Below are positions 1 through 8,384 of a DNA stretch of 64,000 nucleotides, piece by piece. The notes under the pieces were generated by a model that saw only the letters and a list, made by a program, of their open reading frames with translations, searched no databases and was not told the DNA's origin. Source of the stretch: Haladaptatus pallidirubidus (GTDB lineage Archaea > Halobacteriota > Halobacteria > Halobacteriales > Haladaptataceae); NCBI RefSeq assembly GCF_020700235.1, contig NZ_CP085301.1:1054001-1118000 (forward strand). The letters run 5' to 3'. Both the position numbers and the translations under genes were made by a program. The first letter of the stretch is position 1; each line of letters opens with the position of its first letter.

Positions 1-507
1 GAGGCGCGCGTCGAGGGCGCTCATCGGTTCGTCCAAAAGAAGCACGTCCGGGCCGGGGGCGAGGGCGCGAGCGAGGGCAACGCGCTGTTGCTGGCCGCCG
101 GAGAGTTCGTCGGGATTACGGTCGCCGAAGTCGGCCAAATCGACCAATTCGAGGAGTGATTGAACGCGCTCGTCTCGCGTCACCGTTCCGGGCGGGTCGC
201 GGAAACGGAGGCCGTATCCGACGTTTTCCGCGACGCTCATGTGGGGAAACAGCGCGTAGTTCTGGAAGACGATTCCCACGTCGCGGTCTTCCGGCGGCAC
301 GCCAGTCATTTCGCGTGTTCCGAACTGGACTGTTCCTGCGGTCGGTTCCTCGAATCCGGCAATCGCGCGGAGCGTGGTCGTCTTGCCGCATCCGGACGGG
401 CCGACGAGGGTGAAGAATTCGCCGTTTTCGACGTGAATCGAGAGTTCTTCGAGGGCGGTCACGCCGTCGTACTCCTTGCGCACGCCGGAGAGACGAACGT
501 CAACCAT
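1..507 (-). CDS. thiQ: Thiamine-type ABC transporter ATP-binding protein (3' end outside window)
   Basis: This is the ATPase of a binding-protein-dependent importer and would power uptake through the permease encoded just upstream. The visible 169 residues hold Walker A (GPSGCGKTT, about residues 36-44), the Q-loop (VFQNYALFP), the signature LSGGQQQR and Walker B (LLLDEP) followed by the D-loop SALD. The gene runs off the window before the H-loop and any C-terminal regulatory domain. The start is the ATG at 507, 44 bases after the permease stop. Together with the next two genes it makes a binding protein-permease-ATPase operon. The ATPase alone resembles iron and spermidine transporter ATPases too, so thiamine specificity is inferred from the ThiB-like protein of the operon. 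Confidence 0.85.
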   Translation of the reverse strand, partial: MVDVRLSGVRKEYDGVTALEELSIHVENGEFFTLVGPSGCGKTTTLRAIAGFEEPTAGTVQFGTREMTGVPPEDRDVGIVFQNYALFPHMSVAENVGYGLRFRDPPGTVTRDERVQSLLELVDLADFGDRNPDELSGGQQQRVALARALAPGPDVLLLDEPMSALDARL

Positions 508-551
508 TTTTCCACCTCGTTGCGTCCATCCGCCCACCTCCGAAGGACAGT

Positions 552-2225
552 CTATCCATTCTCCCACCTTCCGCCGAGGCGATCGATGACGACGAAACTG
601 ACCGCGGTAACCGCGAGCAGAACGGTTCCCATCGCGGTCGCTGGGCCAAGCGTTCGGTTGCCGAGGTAGCGTTCGACGGCGACGGGCATCGTGTAACTGC
701 TACTGCCCGTGGCAAGAATAACTGTCGAGTCGAATTCGCCGATGCTGATCGCGAAGGCGAAGGCGGCCCCGGCGGCGAGTCCGGCCGCGACGAGTGGGAG
801 TTCGATGTCCACCAACGACCGGAATCGGGTCGCTCCGAGCGCTCGCGCGGATTCGACCATTCGGGGGTCGATACCGGAAAGCATCGGGGCGACGTTTCGC
901 GTGACGAAGGGGTAGGCCGCGACGGCGTGAGCCGCGACGATGGCGACCGCGCCGCCGACTTGGATTCTGGTTCCGGCGACCGGAACGCCGAAGACGAGTC
1001 CGCGAAGCATGCCGAGACCGACCATCACGCCGCTAACCGCGAAGGGAGCCATCGCAATCGCCTCCACGAGTCGGCCACCGCGCGCTCTGGAAACCACCGC
1101 AATGACGACGCCTATCGGGAGCGCGATGAGGAGCGTGCCGACGCCGAAGAACAACGAGTTCTGGACTGCGACGCCGGGTTTCGTCTGAAAAGTTGCCCCC
1201 GAAACCTGCCGGGTGACGAGAAATTCGTAGTACCGCAGGGTGAATCCGTTCGGCCCGGTCAGGCTTTCGAGGACGGTGCTGACGAGGGGGCCGACGAAAA
1301 GGACGCCGACGACGAGGACGTAGACCAGCACGCCCGCGCGTTCGAGCGACTCCGATAGCCCGCGAACGCCCGAAAACAGCCGTTTTCGGGCAAGTGGCCG
1401 ACTCGCTCGGGTTGCTGAAGTCTGTCGCGCTTCGTACCTGAGGTATGCGTAGGTCAGCCCCAGTGAGAGGGTGGTTTCGAGAACGGCGAGAACCGCGGCT
1501 TCCGAATAGTCGAGCCTTCGGACGAGGTCGTATATCCACACCTCGACGGTCTGGAACTGGAAGCCACCCAGCGCGAGCACGATGGGAAACGACATGAACG
1601 TGAAGATGAACGCGAGAAGCGTACCGGTCAGAATCGCGGGGAGGAGTTGCGGAAGGAGCACGTCGCGGAACGCTCGAAACCGCCCTGCGCCGAGGCTGCG
1701 GGCGGTTTCGACTTCGCGCGCGTCCACGCTCTCCCACGCTGCGTTCGTTATTCTGGCGACCAACGGCGCGTTGTAAAACGCGTGAGCGACCACGATTGCT
1801 GGCAGATTGTAGAGTAAGGAATACGGTCCCAGTCCCACGATTCCGAGCGCGTCGTTTAGCAGGCCTCGCTGGCCGAACATCGCCACAAAACCGATGGCGA
1901 CGAGAATCGAGGGCATGACGAACGGGATGATGGTCAGCGACCGAATCATCCGTCTGCCGGGGAACTCGTAACGCGAGAGAATGTACGCACCCGGCAATCC
2001 GATGGCGACGCTGGCGAGCGTGGAGAGAAGCGCTTGCCACGCCGTAAAGCCGAAGATTTCGTTGATATAAAACTGGTCGGTTAGAACGTTCAGGAAGGCG
2101 TCCAGACTGCCCGCATCCGCAAAGACGATGGCAACCGGAAAATAGAATAGCACGGCGAGGACGGCAGTGGTTGCGACTCCGAGAAGGGGGAGCGCGTGCC
2201 GTTCCAGCCACTGCCGAACTTCCAT
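552..2225 (-). CDS. thiP: ABC transporter permease, fused two-domain type (ThiP-like)
   Basis: A 557-residue inner-membrane protein made of two fused permease units. Each unit carries an EAA-type cytoplasmic loop that contacts the ATPase: ETARSLGAGRFRAF near residue 175 and ESARALGATRFRSL near residue 470. About twelve hydrophobic segments are visible. This double architecture is typical of ThiP and of Fe(III) permeases of the same superfamily. Its ATG directly follows the TGA of the binding-protein gene with no gap, so the two are translationally coupled. Substrate assignment to thiamine or its phosphates rests on the ThiB-like neighbour; an iron substrate is the main alternative. Confidence 0.85.
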   Translation of the reverse strand: MEVRQWLERHALPLLGVATTAVLAVLFYFPVAIVFADAGSLDAFLNVLTDQFYINEIFGFTAWQALLSTLASVAIGLPGAYILSRYEFPGRRMIRSLTIIPFVMPSILVAIGFVAMFGQRGLLNDALGIVGLGPYSLLYNLPAIVVAHAFYNAPLVARITNAAWESVDAREVETARSLGAGRFRAFRDVLLPQLLPAILTGTLLAFIFTFMSFPIVLALGGFQFQTVEVWIYDLVRRLDYSEAAVLAVLETTLSLGLTYAYLRYEARQTSATRASRPLARKRLFSGVRGLSESLERAGVLVYVLVVGVLFVGPLVSTVLESLTGPNGFTLRYYEFLVTRQVSGATFQTKPGVAVQNSLFFGVGTLLIALPIGVVIAVVSRARGGRLVEAIAMAPFAVSGVMVGLGMLRGLVFGVPVAGTRIQVGGAVAIVAAHAVAAYPFVTRNVAPMLSGIDPRMVESARALGATRFRSLVDIELPLVAAGLAAGAAFAFAISIGEFDSTVILATGSSSYTMPVAVERYLGNRTLGPATAMGTVLLAVTAVSFVVIDRLGGRWENG

Positions 2226-3338
2226 TCAGTTGGTTGCGATTTGCCGCGCCCACTTGTCAACCCATCCTTCGACGTTGCCCTTCAGATCGTCGTAGGAGTA
2301 GGTCACCGGTTGGTCGGGCGCTTTGGCGTACTCGTCGAACTCCTTTCCGGGGTCGGCCCAGTCGGTCGCCGGGAACTGGACGTTGAGCGTCGGAATCTTC
2401 GACTGGGCTTTCTTCGAGAGCACGAAGTCGAGGAAGACGTCGGCCAACTGCGGGTTGTCCGTGTCGGCGAACTTCGCCATCCCTTCGGGGTTCGCGTAGC
2501 CCTGTCCGTTCAGGAAGCCGATTTGGTGTTTTTGCATATCCGCGCCGGAGCGGTTTGCGTACACCTGGTCGGTGGAGTAGGAGACGACAATCGGCCGTTC
2601 GCCGTTCGAGTAGGCCGTGTAGGCCGCATCCCACGACCCGAGAATTTGGGTATCGTTTTGCATCAACTGCTTCCAATAATCGAGATATGCGTCGGGGCCC
2701 TTCTCGTGAATCGACCAGAGCAGAAATGCGCGCCCGGTAACCGCCTGCTGGGCGTTTTGGGTGATGAGCGTGCTCCGGAACTTCGATTTCGTCAGCGCGT
2801 CGAATGAGGCGGGTTCGTCCACTTGGTGTGCGTCGTAAACGAGGCTGATGTAACCCGTGTCGTACGGAACCGCCCGCCGTTTCGGGTCGAACTTCAGATC
2901 GTCTTTGACGTGGCCGTAGTTCGACAGCGAATCTGCAACCGGAGCGAACAACCGTTTACCGCCGATTTTGTCGTCGATCGTGATGAGATGGTCGACGTTC
3001 AAACCGACGTACACGTCGGTGTCGATGGTGACGCCCTGCGCTTTTCGCTGAATGAAATGATTCACCTCGTTTTCGGGCGTCTGCCATTCGAGCGTGGCCT
3101 GCGGATATTCCTTTTCGAACTCCGTTTTCAGCCACTGGCCGGGCGAGGAACTCGGCGAATCAACAAGCGCGCTGTACGTGGCAACTTTCAGCGTGCCACC
3201 GAGCTCGGCTTGAGCGGTCGTCTTAGCGGACGTTCCCGAAGCACCGGAGTCCGTCGGTTCCGAACCGGAATTGTCGAGACAACCGGCGAGCCCTGCGAGG
3301 GCGGCGCTTCCCGCCGTGAGGAATGTTCGACGTTTCAT
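2226..3338 (-). CDS. thiB: Thiamine ABC transporter substrate-binding lipoprotein (ThiB-like)
   Basis: A 370-residue extracellular binding protein. The N-terminus MKRRTFLTAGSAALAGLAGC has a twin-arginine motif and a lipobox ending in Cys19, so it is exported folded and lipid-anchored, as is usual in haloarchaea. The mature part is a type 2 periplasmic-binding fold with the ThiB-like stretches VPYDTGYISLVYD and VVSYSTDQVYANR and the ILGSWDAAYTAYSNGE segment. It is the first gene of the operon that continues with the permease and ATPase. The upstream region (3339-3454) is AT-rich and has no recognisable TPP riboswitch core. Family known; substrate inferred from similarity of motifs. Confidence 0.85.
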   Translation of the reverse strand: MKRRTFLTAGSAALAGLAGCLDNSGSEPTDSGASGTSAKTTAQAELGGTLKVATYSALVDSPSSSPGQWLKTEFEKEYPQATLEWQTPENEVNHFIQRKAQGVTIDTDVYVGLNVDHLITIDDKIGGKRLFAPVADSLSNYGHVKDDLKFDPKRRAVPYDTGYISLVYDAHQVDEPASFDALTKSKFRSTLITQNAQQAVTGRAFLLWSIHEKGPDAYLDYWKQLMQNDTQILGSWDAAYTAYSNGERPIVVSYSTDQVYANRSGADMQKHQIGFLNGQGYANPEGMAKFADTDNPQLADVFLDFVLSKKAQSKIPTLNVQFPATDWADPGKEFDEYAKAPDQPVTYSYDDLKGNVEGWVDKWARQIATN

Positions 3339-3454
3339 TACCCAGTGGTTGTAGTCGGTGATACTTAACCGGCATGATGTTCGGCCCGTGGAGAGAAGTG
3401 GACAGGAGGGAGTGTAAATTAAATATCGCTATATGAAATATGCCGAGGATGGTA

Positions 3455-3883
3455 TCACGCTTGCAGAATGGAAACTTCGAGTAGATTGAGATTCGTGCTG
3501 AAGTACGTGGCGTCCTCTCCGAGTCGAAGACGGTCACCGGTCGGCAGAAATTGGCGCGTGAACAGGAACGTGTAGATGGGCGTCCCGTAGATTTCGTAGG
3601 TGATGACGTATCCGTTATAATCGTCCGGTTGCGAAAGTACCTGCACGCCGTCGGGCGGTTCATCGAGGATGGCGACGGTTATCGTGGCGGGAAGATTTCC
3701 GAGGACGCGAAACGGAACGTGAGGGTGATAATCGCGGGTGAACAGCAATGCGGTACCAATCGGCGGACGTTCACCGGTCTGGCGGGTGAGGACGTTAAAA
3801 ACGGATTCGAGCGAAGGGGGACCGACTGAAGTGGCGTCGATGAGTTCCGATGGTTCGTTCGCTCGTTCACGGTCGTCTTTCAT
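3455..3883 (-). CDS. Conserved protein of unknown function, paralog of the next gene (no signal peptide)
   Basis: A 142-residue acidic protein I do not recognise. Its C-terminal 90 residues align with the protein encoded at 4004-4462: both share YHP-VPFRV, then a TxxxxxLxxPP/RP stretch, then SQPDDY-GYVI-Y, an (L/M)F(T/S)R motif, and a final D-ATxFS--LNLL segment. Unlike its paralog it has no hydrophobic N-terminus; instead residues 1-40 are polar (MKDDRERANEPSELIDA...). The pair therefore looks like a tandem duplication with different targeting. Start ATG at 3883 is the first in frame. No catalytic motif is visible; the repeated proline and aromatic pattern suggests a small beta-rich domain. 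Function unknown. Confidence 0.7.
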   Translation of the reverse strand: MKDDRERANEPSELIDATSVGPPSLESVFNVLTRQTGERPPIGTALLFTRDYHPHVPFRVLGNLPATITVAILDEPPDGVQVLSQPDDYNGYVITYEIYGTPIYTFLFTRQFLPTGDRLRLGEDATYFSTNLNLLEVSILQA

Positions 3884-4003
3884 ACCAGTTCAGTCATTTT
3901 GGAGTACGGAAACGGACGGTTTGGTACCCACTCTTCTCTCTGTCGTATTCGAAAAATGAACGCGAAATCTCGTTGTTCTTCAACCAACACAACAGCGGAC
4001 TAC

Positions 4004-4462
4004 TTAGTTGCCGCCTCCGCCTTGGAGGTTGGTGCTCAGCAGGTTGAGTTCGCTGCTGAAGATGGTGGCGTCGCCAGAGAACCGTCGTCGGTCGCCCGAA
4101 CTGAGACTCGCAGACCTTGAGAACATCATCGTGGTTATCGCCGCGTTTTGGCCCCCAAGGTTGTAACGAATCACGTAGCCGCTGTAGTCGTCGGGCTGGC
4201 TGATTTCGGGCACGTCACCGCCACCGGGTCGTTCGAGCAGTCGCACCGTAGTCGATTGCTCCAAGGCGTTCGTGACGCGGAATGGAACGTTCGGGTGGTA
4301 GTCGTATGTGTAGACCAACACCTCACTGTCCTGCGCTGCGGCGGTTCCGGCACTACCGAGACCCAACGCAAGCGCACCCGTTGCGAGCGCGCCCTTCTTC
4401 ATAAACGAGCGTCGTTCTGCCGATTCGACGTTTTCTGTGTCTGTTTGTTTCTTCTCGGTCAT
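4004..4462 (-). CDS. Tat-exported protein of unknown function, paralog of the preceding gene
   Basis: A 152-residue secreted protein. Residues 17-45 form a twin-arginine signal (ERRSFMKKGALATGALALG ... GTAAAQ) with a likely cleavage after AAAQ and no lipobox, so it is probably released or held by other means. The mature domain (about 105 residues) shares the YHPNVPFRV, SQPDDYSGYVIRY and ATIFSSELNLLS segments with the 3455-3883 product. I chose ATG 4462 rather than the longer upstream frame because a purine-rich GGAGGGG lies just ahead of it and a TATA-like box lies at 4506-4515. The C-terminus is glycine-rich (QGGGGN). No enzyme motif seen. Confidence 0.75.
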   Translation of the reverse strand: MTEKKQTDTENVESAERRSFMKKGALATGALALGLGSAGTAAAQDSEVLVYTYDYHPNVPFRVTNALEQSTTVRLLERPGGGDVPEISQPDDYSGYVIRYNLGGQNAAITTMMFSRSASLSSGDRRRFSGDATIFSSELNLLSTNLQGGGGN

Positions 4463-4766
4463 CCCTTTTCCCCTCCCGGGGTGACAGGCTATAGGCCGGA
4501 ACCTACGATAAAGGGCTTCCACCGTTTTGCAGGCCAATGAAAAACTATCCTCGTTAGGTTCACACCAGCAATCGACTCGAACAGTTAACATTCGAACCCT
4601 CTTTTCCGTTACCGAGTCGCCTGAGGCCGTTTCCGGGTGGTAATGACGAAAACCACGCCATCGTCGTGAGGTGATTCCATCGAGCAACGCGAATCGCCGA
4701 CGGCGTATCGGAGCGAGCGGACGGAAAAGAGCCGTTACGACCGAGCGCGTGTGAATTGCTCCCCGA
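4463..4766. other. Intergenic region without a gene (304 bases)
   Basis: Besides the TATA-like box and leader of the minus-strand gene ending at 4004, I see no reading frame with coding character, no repeat and no RNA gene here. The right half is the 3' flank of the sulfurtransferase gene that ends at 4767. Confidence 0.6.
4506..4515 (-). promoter_or_regulatory. TATA-like box for the Tat-exported paralog
   Basis: On the minus strand this reads CTTTATCGTA, about 45-50 bases before the ATG at 4462. This would give a leader of roughly 20 bases containing the GGAGGGG element. Pattern match only. Confidence 0.4.
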
Positions 4767-5546
4767 CTACGCCGTTTCGAGTTCACCGTCGGAACCAGTC
4801 CACTCGGTAAGACTCCCCTCGTAAAACCCGATGTCGTCGTAGCCCAGATGCGAGAGGACGACGTAGGTGTGGCTGATTCGTCGGGCAGTGTTGCAGTAGA
4901 GAACTACCCGCTTGTCGGGTGTCACGCCGTTCGAATCGAGGATGTCGCGGAGTTCGTCCGACGATTTGAGACCGCGGGTATCGTCATCCACGAGGTCGAG
5001 CCAATCGACGTTGATCGCACTCGGTAGATGTCCCTCGGCAAACTCCTGGGGGTCGCGGGTATCGACCAGCACGGCATCCGGGTCGTCGATTGCCGATTCG
5101 ACTTCTTCGCGTCCGATAAGTGGATTTTCCTCGGGTTCTCGAACCCGATACGTCACCGCATCCGGGTCTACTGTGTTGGACGTCGTTTCGTGGGTTCCTT
5201 GCCACGAACTGAAATCTCCATCGAGGAGGTGGAGGTTTTCGTGGCCGTACAGTTCGGCGGTGACGAGGAATCGTGCCGCGAACACGCCGTGCATGTCGTC
5301 GTAGGCGACGATGGTGTCGTTTTCGGTGATTCCGGCATTTCCGAGGAGGTCGGCCCACGTTTCGGCCCCGGGGAGCATTCCCGCGTCGTCCGCGTCGGCG
5401 GAGCGAAATTCATCGAACGGAATGTTGACCGCAGTCGATAGGTGGCCGATTCCCTCGAACTCCCATTCGTCGCGCACATCGACGACGTGTACCTCGTCCA
5501 GTCGTGCTGCGAGCCAGTCCGCGGAAACGACGACGGTATCCTGCAT
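4767..5546 (-). CDS. Thiosulfate/3-mercaptopyruvate-type sulfurtransferase (two rhodanese domains)
   Basis: A 259-residue cytoplasmic sulfurtransferase that moves sulfane sulfur from thiosulfate or mercaptopyruvate to an acceptor. Two rhodanese domains are seen. The C-terminal one has the catalytic cysteine in VVLYCNTARR (about residue 218); in the N-terminal one the equivalent position reads AYDDMHG, without Cys, as expected for the inactive half of tandem enzymes. The active-site loop CNTARR differs from the CRxGxRS loop of the divergent paralog at 5789-6655, so the two may prefer different donors. The start is ATG 5546; a TTG immediately upstream is less likely. The two paralogs share the 240-base spacer as a divergent promoter region. 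Confidence 0.85.
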   Translation of the reverse strand: MQDTVVVSADWLAARLDEVHVVDVRDEWEFEGIGHLSTAVNIPFDEFRSADADDAGMLPGAETWADLLGNAGITENDTIVAYDDMHGVFAARFLVTAELYGHENLHLLDGDFSSWQGTHETTSNTVDPDAVTYRVREPEENPLIGREEVESAIDDPDAVLVDTRDPQEFAEGHLPSAINVDWLDLVDDDTRGLKSSDELRDILDSNGVTPDKRVVLYCNTARRISHTYVVLSHLGYDDIGFYEGSLTEWTGSDGELETA

Positions 5547-5756
5547 CAAATCGACCTAGCGACGCCAACGTCTTAGCCACCCGGGTTCCGTCGAATCGAG
5601 CGGAAGACCGGAGAATCCGGAAATAATTTCCGGATGTTTGTGGTTGATTTCCGCCAGTGTATCCGACGACAACGCTTTGCGGTGAAATCGGGCGTATTTT
5701 GCGGCAATATACGCCGGAAGACTCGACAGAAGGCGGAACCTTCCGGCAGTAACAAC

Positions 5757-5764
5757 GATATAAT
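5757..5764 (+). promoter_or_regulatory. TATA box of the second sulfurtransferase gene
   Basis: GATATAAT lies 25-32 bases before the ATG at 5789, the distance expected for a leaderless haloarchaeal transcript. Confidence 0.55.
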
Positions 5765-5788
5765 CGGGGCGCAGAAAGATAGACGTGC

Positions 5789-6655
5789 ATGAGTAACAGT
5801 GATTACGCAAAAGACGTGCTCGTGACCGCGGACTGGGTCGAGGACAACTTGGATAAGTTCGAGAGCGATGATCCCGAATACCGCCTAGTAGAGGTGGACG
5901 TGGACACCGAGGCGTACGACGACGCCCACGCCCCCGGCGCAATCGGGTTCAACTGGGAAACCCAACTACAAGACCAGACGAAGCGGGACATCCTCGAAAA
6001 AGAGGACTTCGCAGACCTGCTCGGAAACCACGGTATCACCGAAGATTCCACCGTCGTCTTGTACGGTGACAATTCCAATTGGTTCGCGGCCTACACCTAC
6101 TGGCAGTTCAAATACTACGGCCACCGCGACGTGCGCCTGCTGGACGGCGGCCGCGACTACTGGGTCGAAAACGACTATCCGACCACGGACGAAGAGCCGG
6201 AATTCTCCGGAGTCGAGTACAACGCCCGCGGGCCGTTCGAGGGAATCCGCGCCTACCGCGACGACGTGGAGAAGGCGATCGACCGCGGCGTTCCACTCGT
6301 GGACGTTCGCTCGCCAGAAGAGTTCAGTGGCGAAGTGCTCGCCCCGCCAGGACTCCAAGAAACCGCACAGCGCGGCGGCCACATTCCCGGCGCGTCGAAC
6401 GTCTCGTGGGCGGCCACGGTCAGCGACGACGGCACGTTCAAAAGCCCCGATGAACTCCGCGAACTGTACGAGAGCGAAGGCGTAACGAACGACCAGGAGG
6501 TCGTCGCCTACTGCCGAATCGGCGAACGCTCCTCGATTGCGTGGTTCGCGCTATCGGAGCTGCTCGGCTACGACAACGTCGTCAACTACGACGGGTCGTG
6601 GACCGAATGGGGCAACCTCGTCGACGCACCTATCGAGACCGGAAGCGGAAACTAG
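5789..6655 (+). CDS. Thiosulfate sulfurtransferase (two rhodanese domains, TssA-like)
   Basis: A 288-residue tandem rhodanese protein, divergent from and paralogous to the preceding gene. The C-terminal domain carries the catalytic cysteine in VVAYCRIGERSS (about residue 242), which matches the CRxGxRS loop of thiosulfate:cyanide sulfurtransferases. The N-terminal domain has YGDNSNWFAAY at the corresponding loop and is presumably structural. The segment RGPFEGIRAYRDDV is the usual interdomain linker. It ends in WTEWGNLV, the conserved domain closure. A TATA box directly ahead implies a leaderless mRNA. It likely detoxifies or distributes sulfane sulfur in the cytoplasm. Confidence 0.88.
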   Translation: MSNSDYAKDVLVTADWVEDNLDKFESDDPEYRLVEVDVDTEAYDDAHAPGAIGFNWETQLQDQTKRDILEKEDFADLLGNHGITEDSTVVLYGDNSNWFAAYTYWQFKYYGHRDVRLLDGGRDYWVENDYPTTDEEPEFSGVEYNARGPFEGIRAYRDDVEKAIDRGVPLVDVRSPEEFSGEVLAPPGLQETAQRGGHIPGASNVSWAATVSDDGTFKSPDELRELYESEGVTNDQEVVAYCRIGERSSIAWFALSELLGYDNVVNYDGSWTEWGNLVDAPIETGSGN

Positions 6656-6828
6656 TCGCAAAGCGGTCGATAAATCAGTATTTTCTATCGATGAAAGTGG
6701 TCGAGGAGGTTCGATAAGAGCAACACGTCAGAGGTACGTATCTATACAGAGACCTACTAGCAGGGGTTATAGAGAAGCGACCGAATCTCGATACTGACGC
6801 GTCTTCCGGACGCTTCACGAGATCACAC

Positions 6829-7044
6829 ATGACCGGTAGTTTCGATACAATCGACAAATTGGCCGAACCGAAACCGAGAGCCACCGACGGGCGATCGTTG
6901 GAGTTGTCGTCCGTCGTGGTCGAGTACAATGGCGAACCGGACAGATGTACTATTTATCCGACCGAAGCGACCCGCCTCCAGCGAATGGCGAACTGGATGA
7001 CCGCCGACGCGGATGCGTTCGTTCCGCTTGACGAGATGTGTTAG
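6829..7044 (+). CDS. Small haloarchaeal protein (DUF7511-like)
   Basis: A 71-residue acidic protein. The core VVVEYNGEPDRCTIYP followed by RMANWMTADADAFVPLDEM is the pattern I associate with a haloarchaeal small-protein family (DUF7511). The single cysteine is in the DRCTIYP motif. No transmembrane segment or metal motif is visible. It is flanked by a 170-base spacer on the left and 89 bases on the right, and appears monocistronic. Function is not known. The family assignment comes from memory of the pattern and should be treated as probable. Confidence 0.7.
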   Translation: MTGSFDTIDKLAEPKPRATDGRSLELSSVVVEYNGEPDRCTIYPTEATRLQRMANWMTADADAFVPLDEMC

Positions 7045-7133
7045 TCCGTAGCCTGCTCGCGGTTCGTCCTTCGTTCGTCCGTTTTCTTTCCGCCGTCGGA
7101 GAATACAAGCGGGTCGCCTGCGTACCGTGGCGC

Positions 7134-7760
7134 ATGGATTCGGACGAATTTGTCGAAGCAGTCCGTAAGGAGAACGAAACCGCCCTCTCGCGGCTCGGTT
7201 CATCGAAATCCCTGTACGCGGCAACCGGAGGCGAACTGGAACCCGACGAAGTGTTTCGGGCCGCCGCCGACTCCGAGCATGCGGCATCCGAGACGTTCAC
7301 TCGGTGGGCCGATTCGGAAGACGACGAGGATGCGAGCGACCTGTTTGCGAGCAACGCCGAGACGGAGACGAAGCATTACGAGACGGTTTCGGGGAAAATG
7401 GACGACCACGAACCGGGCGATATTCCTGCACTGCACGAGTATCTCCGCGGACTGGACGACACCCGCGAACGACTGGGTGGATTCGTCGGGCGCACGCTCG
7501 CGAGCGAAAAATCGAAGACGCAGTTGACTGGTTTTTTCACCGGGCAGGCGGACCCCAAATCGGCGAGTCTGTTCCGCGATTTGAAAGGCGACCTCGAAGA
7601 ACAGTTGGACGGAGCGGTCGAGCTGCTCGCCGAACGTTGCAATTCCGACGAAGAGTGGGAGCAGGCAAAAGAGGCCGCTAACGGCGCGATTACCGCGGCG
7701 TACGAAGAGTACACGGAATCATTGGAGTCGATGGGCGTCAATCCGAAACCAGTCTGCTGA
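7134..7760 (+). CDS. Haloarchaeal helical protein, possibly ferritin/rubrerythrin-like
   Basis: A 208-residue, very acidic, almost wholly helical protein. An ETETKHYETV stretch near residue 80 resembles the ExxH iron motif of ferritin-like four-helix bundles, and a first helix with ENETALSRLGSSKSLYA opens the protein. Related haloarchaeal proteins have been called rubrerythrin-like, and some carry the name 'transcription antitermination protein'; neither function can be confirmed here. I prefer the ATG at 7134 to upstream starts because the acidic MDSDEFVEAVRKE begins there. It seems to be transcribed alone. Confidence 0.6.
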   Translation: MDSDEFVEAVRKENETALSRLGSSKSLYAATGGELEPDEVFRAAADSEHAASETFTRWADSEDDEDASDLFASNAETETKHYETVSGKMDDHEPGDIPALHEYLRGLDDTRERLGGFVGRTLASEKSKTQLTGFFTGQADPKSASLFRDLKGDLEEQLDGAVELLAERCNSDEEWEQAKEAANGAITAAYEEYTESLESMGVNPKPVC

Positions 7761-7779
7761 GTGAAGTCCACCGCGAAGT

Positions 7780-8049
7780 TCAGACGCCGCTTACGGTTTC
7801 GCGGTGTGCTTTGACGTGGTCGTAAGCGCTCTCGATTCGTTCTTCCGTCTCCTCGTCAACGTCGGATTTGAGTTCCGACAGCGAGTGCATGATTCGGTCG
7901 AGTCGGCCGTGGTCGGGACCGTGGTCTGCTTCCGCGAGGTCGCTTAGCGTATCGGCTTGCGATTCGAGTCGGTCTTTTACGTCGCCGGAAACATTCGTGC
8001 TAGCGTGTTTCAGTTCCTCTGCGGCTTGCACCAGTTCTTCTCGTGGCAT
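7780..8049 (-). CDS. Small acidic helical haloarchaeal protein (DUF7553-like)
   Basis: An 89-residue protein, MPREELVQAAEELKHAS..., predicted to be two or three amphipathic helices with heavy Asp/Glu content. It includes HGRLDRIMHSLSELKSDV, the conserved helix I associate with the haloarchaeal DUF7553 group. There is no cysteine, no membrane segment and no catalytic motif. It converges with the helical protein gene ending at 7760 (19-base gap). An AT-rich box at 8071-8081 (GGAAAATAGTG on the plus strand) is a plausible TATA element for a nearly leaderless mRNA. The longer upstream frame has no coding character. Function unknown. Confidence 0.6.
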   Translation of the reverse strand: MPREELVQAAEELKHASTNVSGDVKDRLESQADTLSDLAEADHGPDHGRLDRIMHSLSELKSDVDEETEERIESAYDHVKAHRETVSGV

Positions 8050-8384
8050 GGCCGGGACTACGACGGGAAGGAAAATAGTGCTATGGGCGCGTGCAAAAAT
8101 GGGTGCGGAATCGCATCCGAAACGGAAGTATCGCCGCTCCTCAACCGGGAGATATTCGGCAGAATTCGAACGCGAACGACCGGTGAAGGGGAATCGCGGA
8201 AACCCCAAAACCCTCCCAGATTGCCCATTCGAAAATTGACTCGGGCATCGCGTGTCGCAGCACGGTTGCCGATTATAGGGGTGAGCAGGAATTCCCCCAT
8301 CCCCCCAGAATGCGGGGGTGACCGCATTCACTCATTGTTGATAGTCGAGTAATGTGTAAATAGTGCTTCGAACGTCCAGCTTTT
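8050..8384. other. Intergenic region without a gene, with a hairpin (335 bases)
   Basis: No coding frame. It contains the 8-base inverted repeat GAATGCGG / CCGCATTC at 8308-8315 and 8322-8329, embedded in C- and G-runs that can also pair. It lies 56-77 bases past the stop of the permease gene (8385), so it may end or stabilise that mRNA. Confidence 0.5.

Noticed and set aside
3339..3454. Possible TPP riboswitch ahead of the thiB gene.
   Set aside because: The CUGAGA and ACCUGAU core motifs are missing and the leader is too short for the full fold.
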